Source: Phosphitispora fastidiosa (GTDB taxonomy: Bacteria; Bacillota; Thermincolia; Thermincolales; UBA2595). Taken from it: DNA of 64,000 bases. Position numbers and translations under genes: made by a program. Under the pieces are notes generated by a model that worked only from the letters and a program-made list of their open reading frames with translations, was not told the DNA's origin and did no database searches. The DNA lies in contig NZ_JAHHUL010000003.1 in the NCBI RefSeq assembly GCF_019008365.1, positions 1 through 64,000 on the forward strand, in the 5' to 3' direction. This document shows, one piece after another, positions 45,601-53,400 of the stretch (positions are counted from its first letter, which is position 1; the number at the start of each line of letters is the position of its first letter).

Positions 45601-48457
45601 GAACAAAGTTGCCAAATCCCTTAAGGTGATGGCGAAAAATCCAGGTGAATTTAAAAAAGAGAAGACAGTTGTCTACATGAACCTGGTCTTACAGTATAAG
45701 GCAAAAGCAAAGGCAATTGATGAACAGAAAGATCTGTTTAATGAATTGTTCGGCTTATTGTGGCACGAGGGCCGGGCAGACTGGACGGCAATCAGTGAGA
45801 CCTATGCCGCTGCCGTTAAAGGGAATGCCCTGATTTCGGCTATTTGTAACAGTAGCTCGGAGAGACAGGCCGTGAGGTCCGGAATTGTTGCCGAAGTGTT
45901 AACTGATTTAACCGGATTCCGGCACTCTTACGGGGATGCTTTAAAATCTGTGGCTGCCCACTGGGACCGGATAAAGGTGATCGAAGACAACCTTTCCCAA
46001 AAGGCTGGAATCGAGTTTGATAAGCTCAGAGAAAGCGCAGATTGGCCGGCAGACGTCCTCAAAAAGGCTGGGGAATGGTTGGAAAACCTGGAGAACCTGA
46101 GAAACTGGTGTACCTACTTAAGTACTAAAGCAAAAGTATCAGAAGCAGGACTGTCAAATCTGATTTTGGCCTATGAGAGCGGTCAGGCATCTGAAGAAGA
46201 ACTTTTACCGGTGTTCTATCGGGGAGTCTCCCATGCGTGTGCCGTTTTTGTTGTTGAAGAGGAAAAATGCTTATCTGATTTTAATGGGGCTGTTTTTGAA
46301 AATGAAATCTCAAAATATAAGCAAACCTGCGCTGATTATGAAACCCTTACAAAATATGAACTTATTTCGAGATTGAGCGCCAAGATACCGGCGACCCCGG
46401 CTAGTTTTGCCAATTCCTCGGAAATCGGGATACTGCAAAAGGCAATCAGAAGCGGAGGCAGGATGTTATCTATCCGGAAACTGTTTGACGGTATTCCCAA
46501 CCTGCTTAGAAGATTATGTCCCTGTATGCTGATGAGCCCGATTTCAGTTGCCCAGTACATTGACCCCCAATACCCCCAGTTTGACCTGATTGTGTTTGAT
46601 GAAGCATCACAAATGCCGACCTGTGAGGCTGTCGGGGCAATGGCCCGGGGTAGCAATGTTATCGTGGTCGGTGACCCAAAACAGTTACCGCCAACAAACT
46701 TTTTTAACCCGGACAGGGTTGATGAGGACAATTATGAAAAGGAAGATTTGGAGAGTATCCTGGACGACTGTCTGGCATTATCCATGCCGCAACAGCATTT
46801 GCGGTGGCATTACCGTTCCCGTCATGAGAGTCTGATAGCATTTAGTAATATACAATATTATGGTAACCTGTTTACTTTCCCATCACCCAATGATCTGGTA
46901 TCATGTGTGAAATATGTCCCGGTAGAGGGCTATTACGACAGAGGTAAAACAAAACAGAACCGGGCTGAGGCCGAGGCCGTAACCTCTGAAATAATCAGGA
47001 GATTAAGTGATCCTCTGCTTTGTGAACAAAGTATAGGGGTGGTAACCTTCAACTCGGTACAGCAGAATTTAATCGATGATTTACTGGTAGAGGTCTTTGC
47101 CAAAAATCCTGAACTTGAAGAAATAAATAACCGGTCATATGAGCCGATCTTTGTCAAAAACCTGGAGAATGTACAGGGTGATGAACGTGATGTAATTCTG
47201 TTTTCCGTTGGTTACGGCCCGGATGCTTCCGGAAAGGTAACCTTAAACTTCGGCCCGGTTAACCGGGAGGGTGGCTGGCGCAGATTAAATGTCGCAGTAT
47301 CCCGGGCGAGAAATGAAATGATGGTGTTTTCCACCCTTAGGCCGGAACAAATTGATTTATCCAAAACAAGATCATTGGGAGTGGAAGGATTAAAGGCATT
47401 CCTGGAGTATGCGCAGAAGGGGAAGAGCGCTTTGGCTGCTAAGGCATCAAATATGTCTGTGAAAAAGGGGATTACCGAAAAACTGATTGCAGAAAAAATC
47501 CGGAAACTGGGCTACGAAGTTAAAACCAATATTGGTTGTTCCGGGTACAAAATTGATATCGCCATAGTTCACCCGGATAAAAAGGATGAATACATATTAG
47601 GAATAATGTGTGATGGGAAGACCTATCACTCGGCAAATACAGCACGGGACAGAAATATTCTGCAAAGTAATGTACTGCAGTCATTGGGCTGGAATATATA
47701 CCGGCTGTGGATTTTGGACTGGTGGGAGAACCAAGACAGGGAACTGGAGAAAATCCGCACTGCCGTGGAGCAAGCGCTTATAAACAAAGAGGAAAAACCC
47801 ATGGTAAAGGCAACCCCGGAAACTATCAGGCCGGTCAGATTTAATTATGCTGACAATAAAGCAGAACCCCCTGCCAAAAACACACCTGTTGATGAAAATG
47901 TCAGGTATGAGGTTTGTGTTTTACAGGGCAGCAGCGGCGGAGTAGATGAATTCTATCTGCCGCAGAATAACGGGCTGATTCAGACGCAAATCGAACAGGT
48001 TTTGGAAGTGGAAGCCCCGGTAAGCAAGAATCTGTTGTGCCGGCGCGTTCTGGGCGCGTGGGATATAGCGCGTTTGGGAACTCGGCTGGAGAAGCGGTTT
48101 GAAGAATTTTTTCGGGAGCTGAAGTTGAAGAAAAACATTTCCCATAATGTTGCGTTCTATTGGAACAGTTCGCAAGTACCGGCTGAATATACCATGTTCC
48201 GGGTCCCGGCAAGTGATGCCACCCGCAGAAACATGGAAGACCTTTGTTCCGAGGAAATAGCTAATGCGATAAAACACATTTTAAAAAGTCAGGTCAGTAT
48301 ACTCAAACCGGATTTAATCAGGGAAGTATATAAAATCTTCGGTTTTTCCCGTGGCAGTGCTTCTATTGAGAAGATTATTTCTGTGGGCCTAAAAGAGGCT
48401 GTAAAAAGAAATTATGTAGTCCTTGATGGTGCAGACAGGGTAATTATCAAAGGATGA
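42605..48457 (+). CDS. DUF4011-helicase-nuclease giant protein
   Basis: A 1950-residue predicted nucleic-acid-processing machine. In order it has an N-terminal beta region, a transglutaminase-like fold segment (about 212-260; KMGTCLDLSLLYASCLEAVG and KGHAFAGCW, with Cys and His kept) and DUF4011 (about 375-640; RKLLDLSLRNTLVNFRV). A split SF1 helicase follows: Walker A HGPPGTGKSQT near 692, LIVFDEASQMP near 1330, GDPKQLPP, LRWHYRSRHESLIAFSN and LNVAVSRARNEM. A Vsr/MTES_1575-type nuclease follows (about 1620-1715; YKIDIAIVHP, GIMCDGKTYHS, RDRNILQ), then a C-terminal DUF3320-type region. DUF4011-helicase-Vsr proteins have been linked to phage defence, to my recall. ATG 42605 follows GAAGGGGG. 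It is coupled to the small acidic gene by an ATGA overlap. Confidence 0.92.
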   Translation: MDEGILVEGSFSDVVNFAMQQNYVPIIKKLTVKNLREEDIRDIDIEITVEPEFAHQWTMRIEVIPGLQAVELGPLNIKLSPVFLYSLTEKMSGTVFVEVKHGESLLASVAHDIGVLAFNEWSGSLIMPEIICAFITPNHPKVTEIIMKSKPILQEWCGSPSFTGYQSNNINAVKMQMAAIYAVLQKENITYCMPPASYESIGQRVRLCDTVLSQKMGTCLDLSLLYASCLEAVGLNPLVIFLKGHAFAGCWLEDQCFAECVQDDVSLVTKRIAEGINEICLVEATCYVAGKTMTFEDAVKEGKNNLTDVGQFDFLVDVKRSRGSGIRPIPLLKTSDDGRVICDEMGPGQTSSGGIEDLVNVPEELEVFEKIKQVDHLDLTRQQIWERKLLDLSLRNTLVNFRVTKTTIQLMVSQLGELEDELAGGQEFQIMAKPRDWNNTLRDAKIFAVENQASALDSLSRTEFANRRIRTFIEENEVAYRVTNLYRQAKLSLEENGTNTLFLALGFLKWYESEVSEKARYAPVVLIPVEIVRKSAQKGYVIRSRDEEPQMNITLLEMLRQDFGLTIGGLDPLPTDASGIDLKMVFNIIRQAVMGKSRWDVEEFAFIGLFSFSRFIMWNDIRNRSDDLKENKVVASLLSGKMEWIPNEDFPSPDTLDDVYSPQDLAVPINADSSQLSAIAAAGRENSFVLHGPPGTGKSQTITNIIANALFQGKSVLFIAEKMAALSVVQKRLESIGLAPFCLELHSNKARKKDVLEQLEKVLTIGKYRSPQEYESQANRLHGLRKKLNSVVAAVHQKRHFGFSLYDAITCFEQYRDYADCIKFTREQIKTLTPEKYTLWVDLAGELKTAGLECGGAACNPLSAFAKCSYSQSIKDEIRKDLKNYVEATSNLQDGIMKLGRLLGLEKPLSYRQLRAFIDLITLLNITQTIPGKLFAYQELSLLQETVAMVCEEGGKRNELQKQLLSEFSEAILSFDAETAMQQWRLAETKWFLPKLLGQNKVAKSLKVMAKNPGEFKKEKTVVYMNLVLQYKAKAKAIDEQKDLFNELFGLLWHEGRADWTAISETYAAAVKGNALISAICNSSSERQAVRSGIVAEVLTDLTGFRHSYGDALKSVAAHWDRIKVIEDNLSQKAGIEFDKLRESADWPADVLKKAGEWLENLENLRNWCTYLSTKAKVSEAGLSNLILAYESGQASEEELLPVFYRGVSHACAVFVVEEEKCLSDFNGAVFENEISKYKQTCADYETLTKYELISRLSAKIPATPASFANSSEIGILQKAIRSGGRMLSIRKLFDGIPNLLRRLCPCMLMSPISVAQYIDPQYPQFDLIVFDEASQMPTCEAVGAMARGSNVIVVGDPKQLPPTNFFNPDRVDEDNYEKEDLESILDDCLALSMPQQHLRWHYRSRHESLIAFSNIQYYGNLFTFPSPNDLVSCVKYVPVEGYYDRGKTKQNRAEAEAVTSEIIRRLSDPLLCEQSIGVVTFNSVQQNLIDDLLVEVFAKNPELEEINNRSYEPIFVKNLENVQGDERDVILFSVGYGPDASGKVTLNFGPVNREGGWRRLNVAVSRARNEMMVFSTLRPEQIDLSKTRSLGVEGLKAFLEYAQKGKSALAAKASNMSVKKGITEKLIAEKIRKLGYEVKTNIGCSGYKIDIAIVHPDKKDEYILGIMCDGKTYHSANTARDRNILQSNVLQSLGWNIYRLWILDWWENQDRELEKIRTAVEQALINKEEKPMVKATPETIRPVRFNYADNKAEPPAKNTPVDENVRYEVCVLQGSSGGVDEFYLPQNNGLIQTQIEQVLEVEAPVSKNLLCRRVLGAWDIARLGTRLEKRFEEFFRELKLKKNISHNVAFYWNSSQVPAEYTMFRVPASDATRRNMEDLCSEEIANAIKHILKSQVSILKPDLIREVYKIFGFSRGSASIEKIISVGLKEAVKRNYVVLDGADRVIIKG

Positions 48458-48735
48458 TTTTTTCTGAACATGAGAGGCTGGAGGTTGGTGACTTACCCGA
48501 TTTGGAAGATTACCTGGTGGATTATTACGAGGATGATATCAGGGTTACAATAAAGGTAGACGAGTCAGACTGGGATTCTTTTTCAGCCTCTGAGAAGGAA
48601 GATTTTCTGCAAGGCATTTGTGACGACATTTGGTATGATTTTGAAGATGCCGATATTACCGGGACGGTCAAAGAAGGAAGCTCAATTCTGCAGACATTTG
48701 AGGCATCAGCCGGTGATGATGTATCGATAGAATAG
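48454..48735 (+). CDS. Very acidic 93-residue protein coupled to the helicase-nuclease
   Basis: No family is recognised. Of 93 residues about 29 are Asp or Glu and only 5 are Lys or Arg, a net charge near -24, with acidic clusters (DYYEDD, CDDIWYDFEDAD). The order (beta strand, acidic helix, strands) suggests a small folded alpha/beta protein. The start ATG shares its last bases with the helicase stop (ATGA), so it is translated by coupling. Its position implies a role with the helicase-nuclease, perhaps as a DNA mimic that restrains it or as a subunit; this is inference. A terminator follows. Confidence 0.75.
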   Translation: MIFSEHERLEVGDLPDLEDYLVDYYEDDIRVTIKVDESDWDSFSASEKEDFLQGICDDIWYDFEDADITGTVKEGSSILQTFEASAGDDVSIE

Positions 48736-48753
48736 AAAATATGATGGATGATA

Positions 48754-48804
48754 AACCCCCGCATCGGAGCTGCCGGAGCTAACTCCGTTTGGGGGTTCGT
48801 TTTA
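48754..48804. terminator. Bidirectional terminator between the acidic gene and Phd-Uma2 gene
   Basis: AACCCCC (48754-48760) pairs with GGGGGTT (48791-48797), with an inner CGGAG/CTCCG stem. A T-rich end on the plus strand precedes the convergent gene's stop. Confidence 0.78.
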
Positions 48805-48814
48805 ATTCCCTGCG

Positions 48815-49564
48815 CTAAGCCTCAAATATTTTGTCCACTGCTATCTCCAAACCCTCAAAGAAATAGGAAACTAAGGTATCTCCGGTCTTATAGCCGGCGT
48901 ATTCATCAATGTCAAAGTCTTGAAAGCCATATACCAGGACTGAATGTTTTTGGGGATCGACAACCCAGAATTCCCTGACGCCTGACAGCATATATGTATT
49001 GAGTTTATCTACCATATCCTTTGTGCGGGTGCTTTTTGATAAAATCTCAACACACAGGGTGGGTGTACCCATATACCGCCCCTTTTCATTAACGGAATCC
49101 TTCAGATCACAGGCGATGAGCAGATCAGGTTGCATTACATCCGGTGTCTCAAATTCCTTTTTGAAAAAATGGACATCAAAAGGCGCATAAAACACCTTGC
49201 ATTTGTTACCTTTTAGGTATGTATGCAAATGGATGTACAGATTACCGGAAATACTTTGATGGAAGGTATCAGGTGAAGCTAAAAGAACTATTTCGCCATT
49301 GATGTATTCCATTCTGAGGTCACTTTTCTCATAAATTTCCATAAACTCTTCATATGATACCTTCTTGCCGCCGTATTGATAATCCAGAGCATTTTCCTTG
49401 ACTGTGAAATATCGTTCGATTTCTGTAATATATGGAGTGAGTCGTACGGCTTTCTTGCCGTTTTTGGTAACCACGACCTCGTGGTTTTCAATGACATAGT
49501 CAATGTACTTGCCCAGATTAGTCTTAAATTCTGTTGCGGTAACAACTTTTGTTGTATCATTCAT
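48815..49564 (-). CDS. Phd/YefM antitoxin domain fused to a Uma2 nuclease domain
   Basis: A 249-residue fusion. Residues 1-50 form a Phd/YefM-type DNA-binding antitoxin head (VTATEFKTNLGKYIDYVIEN, then VVTKNGKKAVRL). Residues about 65-248 form a Uma2 domain with RMEYINGEIVLLASPD, DVMQPDLLIACD, TPTLCVEILSKSTRTKD and GVREFWVVDPQKHSVLVY, keeping the PD-(D/E)XK-like acidic residues. ATG 49564 is 4 nt after GAGGTGAT; a GTG 9 nt further up overlaps that site. No RelE/Doc-type toxin is adjacent, so the Uma2 part may be what the Phd head controls. Palindromic sites upstream fit autoregulation. Confidence 0.87.
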   Translation of the reverse strand: MNDTTKVVTATEFKTNLGKYIDYVIENHEVVVTKNGKKAVRLTPYITEIERYFTVKENALDYQYGGKKVSYEEFMEIYEKSDLRMEYINGEIVLLASPDTFHQSISGNLYIHLHTYLKGNKCKVFYAPFDVHFFKKEFETPDVMQPDLLIACDLKDSVNEKGRYMGTPTLCVEILSKSTRTKDMVDKLNTYMLSGVREFWVVDPQKHSVLVYGFQDFDIDEYAGYKTGDTLVSYFFEGLEIAVDKIFEA

Positions 49565-49574
49565 ATTTATCACC

Positions 49575-49638
49575 TCGTACGAAAATTATACCATATGGTA
49601 CGAAAAAATACAATTAATAGAATATCGTGCGATATTCT
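49575..49638 (-). promoter_or_regulatory. Promoter and palindromic operators of the Phd-Uma2 gene
   Basis: On the minus strand TATGGTATAAT forms an extended -10. It overlaps the perfect 12-bp palindrome TACCATATGGTA (49589-49600), which is flanked by CGTAC/GTACG. Further up lies a second near-perfect palindrome with arms AGAATATCG/CGATATTCT (49619-49638). Phd-type proteins bind such palindromes over their own promoters. Confidence 0.7.
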
Positions 49639-49813
49639 ATGATTATGCCAAAAGTTGAGCAACGCGTATGTTAATATGATATAATTTGGGGTAAAAGGAT
49701 GGATGTAAAGTAAAGCCGACAGATTTTGTCGAGCTGGATTACAAGAGAAACCTGGAATACCATGGGCAGATTTTTACCAAAGAGTTGAAAGTTACTAAAG
49801 AGGAGAGATGATA

Positions 49814-49852
49814 TGGCTTTTAACACAAACAATAAGAAAATAAAGGAATAAG
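49814..49852 (+). CDS. 12-codon ORF upstream of mscL
   Basis: A 12-residue peptide ([12 protein letters not shown]) has a strong ribosome site, GAGGAGAG at 5 nt, and stops 13 nt before the mscL start. An extended -10 (TGATATAAT, 49677-49685) lies upstream. It could be a leader peptide setting mscL translation, or a chance product of a gene remnant: the preceding 100 nt read as coding-like sequence without a start. Confidence 0.3.
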
Positions 49853-49865
49853 AGGGGGATTTTTT

Positions 49866-50303
49866 ATGTGGAAAGAACTCAGGGAGTTTGCTATGAAGGG
49901 GAACGTCATAGATCTGGCAGTAGGTGTCATAATTGGCGGTGCATTTGGAAAGATTATCACATCACTGGTAAATGACATAATAATGCCCTTTATTGGTCTG
50001 CTGCTCGGAAATGTCGATTTCACCAATCTTTTCATAACCCTGGGTCAGGGCAGTTTCAAAACCCTGGATGAAGCCAGGAAAGCCGGGGTGGCCACTTTAA
50101 ATTACGGACTTTTTATCAATAACATTCTGGATTTCGTGATAATAGCCTTTGCTATTTTTATTGTAATCAGGAAGCTGAATCGTTTTGCCAGGAAAAAAGA
50201 AGAAGAACCGGCACCCGCAACCACCAAGAAATGCAAATACTGTTACAGTGAAATACATATTGATGCCAGCAGATGTCCCAACTGCACTTCTGTAACCGAA
50301 TAG
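49866..50303 (+). CDS. mscL: Large-conductance mechanosensitive channel with C-terminal zinc ribbon
   Basis: A 145-residue channel that opens under osmotic downshock. The N-terminal amphipathic helix and pore helix are typical ([22 protein letters not shown]), and the second helix is [22 protein letters not shown]. After the charged [12 protein letters not shown] segment comes a zinc-ribbon tail with CKYC and CPNC pairs about 17 residues apart, in place of the E. coli-type C-terminal bundle. Such tails occur in other MscL proteins; the function is unknown. The ribosome site is AGAGGGGG at 6 nt. Confidence 0.95.
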   Translation: MWKELREFAMKGNVIDLAVGVIIGGAFGKIITSLVNDIIMPFIGLLLGNVDFTNLFITLGQGSFKTLDEARKAGVATLNYGLFINNILDFVIIAFAIFIVIRKLNRFARKKEEEPAPATTKKCKYCYSEIHIDASRCPNCTSVTE

Positions 50304-50313
50304 TGAATTTACG

Positions 50314-50341
50314 AATTCCCCGTTTAAATGGGGAATTTTGT
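50314..50341 (+). terminator. Intrinsic terminator of mscL
   Basis: AATTCCCC (50314-50321) pairs with GGGGAATT (50330-50337), followed by TTGTT. Confidence 0.8.
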
Positions 50342-50459
50342 TCTTTATATTGCCATAACTGTATGATATTATTAAAAGTAGCAATAATGGCACTTTTTAC
50401 TAATATAAAAGTGATATTATAGGTGGGCATATTGAAGAATTATTGAGGGGGAAAACAGC

Positions 50460-53400
50460 ATGAAAAAGATATTACGGTTACTTTTTCTGACCAATATTGT
50501 TGCTGTACTGATATTGTTGGGACAGGCATGCTTGTCTCCGGTTCTGTCTGCTGCAGAAGCTGGGGAAATCAATATGGAAACAGTGAGTGGAGACGGTGCA
50601 GGCTATACTTATTTGGACAGTGTTGTCATAATCACTCAGGATGGCAGCTATATCCTTACCGGCACAGGAACTGAGACAGCAAACCGAATTGTGGTCAATG
50701 GCGGCGTAACAGCTGATATTACAATAAATAATGTAAACATTAATTCGGGCAGCGGGGCTTTTGTGATGACCGGGGCAACGGTGAACCTCACCCTGAGCGG
50801 CAGCAACACTCTCAGAAGCGGAAGTGGATTTGCCGGCCTGCAGGTTTGCAGCGGAACACTTACTATTACCCAGACCAGTACAGGCAGTCTGACAGTGTAT
50901 GGCGGCTATAACTCTGCGGGAATCGGGGCGCCGGACAGGGTTAGGCCTAATGCAGGCACAATCATAATTGAGGGCGGCACGGTCAACGCAAACGGCGGGA
51001 CATACGGCGCAGGTATCGGTGGAGGGTTATACAGTGAATATGGCACCATCATCATCAGGGGTGGAAGCATAACCGCCAATGGTACGACTTCGGCGGCCGG
51101 TTTAGGCGGCGGTGATTATAATTACCCTGGGACAATCACTATTGAAGGTGGCACAGTGACCGCAAACGGTGGCTATAATGGTGCAGGCATTGGCGGCGGC
51201 TGTGACGGGGTAGGCGGTATTATAAATATCCTGGGTGGTACGGTCAACGCAAACGCCGGAACCAACGGCGCCGGCATAGGCTGCGGACGGGGCGGCAGCC
51301 CACGCAGGGCTGCCGGAGGCACAGTAACTGTATCCGGAGGTAATACTGTTGTGAATGCACGCGGCAGTGGCAGCGGAAAAGATATCGGCTCAGGAGATAA
51401 TTATGACCAAACTATCAGGGATGGCGGGACACTTACGGTTGATGACAGCGCCACGGTTAACCTGAATGCGACCGGAACAGATGCACAGACAGATTTTATC
51501 ACCTGTACAATCAGTGGCGGGGGAGCGGGACTACATTCCGGGACTTATTTGAACGGGCATAAAAAAATTACTTTAAGCAGCTTTACTGCTCTTCCCAATA
51601 GTCAGGTAAATGCTTTGGATAATATTACTTTTTCGGTAAATGTTAATGGGCTCTCCTATACTGATCCACAAGGGAGTATTTCCTTTAAGGCCAATGGGGC
51701 TGAAATTGCAAGTGCTCCCATCACCCGTGAAGGTGTGGTTGCAGCCGGCACAGCCGGTATAACTGAAAGTGATCTTCCCGGCGGCAGCTACACATTTACC
51801 GCGGAATATGTTCAGGACAGTGTTGACAGCTATTATACTACTGATTTACCACAGATTACGGGCTATACGGTCAATAAGCTTAATCAGGCTTTGCTGCTGA
51901 GCGGCATTCCAGATACCATAACGTACGGTGATGCAGCTTTTGACATGGTTGTCAGCGGGGCAGGCGGTACGGGCTTATTGAGCTTTAATGTTACTTCCGG
52001 TGATGCTGTTACAGTGAGTGGGAGTGGTGCAGTTACCATTTTAAAGGCAGGAACGGCTGAAATTACCGTAACCAAAGCAGGTGATGACTATTATAATGGG
52101 GATTCAGTTATAGTTCCTATTGTTGTAAATAAAGCCACACCTCCGGCAGTGACATTCCCGGCTGCTTCACTCACCTACGGGCAGAGCCTTGGGGAAGCTG
52201 TGCTTACGGGCGCTGCGGGCGATGGCAGCTTTGCCTGGGAGGACGCTGCTGCTGTCCCGCCGGTACAGAATGCAGGATATCAAATGGTGTTCACCCCCGC
52301 TGATTCTGTAAATTTTGATTATTCCGGGGTGGTGCTGCAGCAGACTGTAACCACGATAGTAGAGAAAAAAGACTTAACCATCAAAGCCGCAGATAAGACC
52401 AAGGTCTATGGAGAATCAGACCCCCTGTTTACAGAAAGCTATATGGGATTTGTCAATGGTGAGGATAAGAGCAGTTTGACCGGTATCCTTGCCCTGACCC
52501 GCCAGGAGGGGGAAAATGCCGGGACATATACCATCACACCATCGGGGCTGACCTCCGCAAACTACAATATCATTTATCAGACAGGACAACTGGAGATTAC
52601 ACCGATAGCCTTAACCATTACCGCGGATGCCGGAAGCAAGATTTACGGCGAGCCGGATCCCGAGCTTACTTATGTGATAACATCAGGTGCCTTGCTGGGA
52701 GCTGATGGAATTACTGGAGCCTTAGCCAGGATACCCGGTGAGAATTCGGGAACCTATATGATAGAACAGGGCACTTTGACTGCCGGCATTAACTATGATA
52801 TCACTTATGCCGGAGCAGTCCTGACCATCACTAAGAAGCCCCTGACTATTAGAGCCGGGGATAAGAGCAAAGTCTACGGGGCGGCTGATCCCGCTTATAC
52901 AATAAGCTGTGACGGGTTTATCGCAGGTGAGAATGAAAGCGACCTGCTCGGAACACTTGCCTTTGACCGCACAGAAGGTGAAGATGTGGGCGAATATACC
53001 ATTACACCTTCAGGCCTGACCTCGGTTAACTACGAAATTACTTATGAAACAGGAATACTAACTGTCGATAAGAAAGCTTTATCCATTAGGGCAGAAGATA
53101 AAAGCAAGGTTTACGGAGCGGATGATCCTGTCTTTACGGTTACATACGATGGATTTATAACAGGAGAGGATGAAGAAAATCTAAGCGGAACACTTGCCTT
53201 AGACCGTGCAGAAGGTGAAGATGCAGGCACTTATACTATTACACCTTCGGGCCTGAGTTCGAATAATTACGAGATCACCTTCATACCGGGAACTTTGCGG
53301 ATTTTAAGCACTAATGCCCACCTGAGCGGCCTTTCCCTCAGTAATCCTTTGAACCTAAACAATTTGACTTTCAGCCCTGCTTTTGATTCCGGAATAACGA

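Noticed and set aside
49710-49811. Coding-like stretch before mscL as a gene
   Set aside because: It reads as about 35 plausible residues in one frame, but a stop lies just upstream and no start codon exists; at most a remnant.
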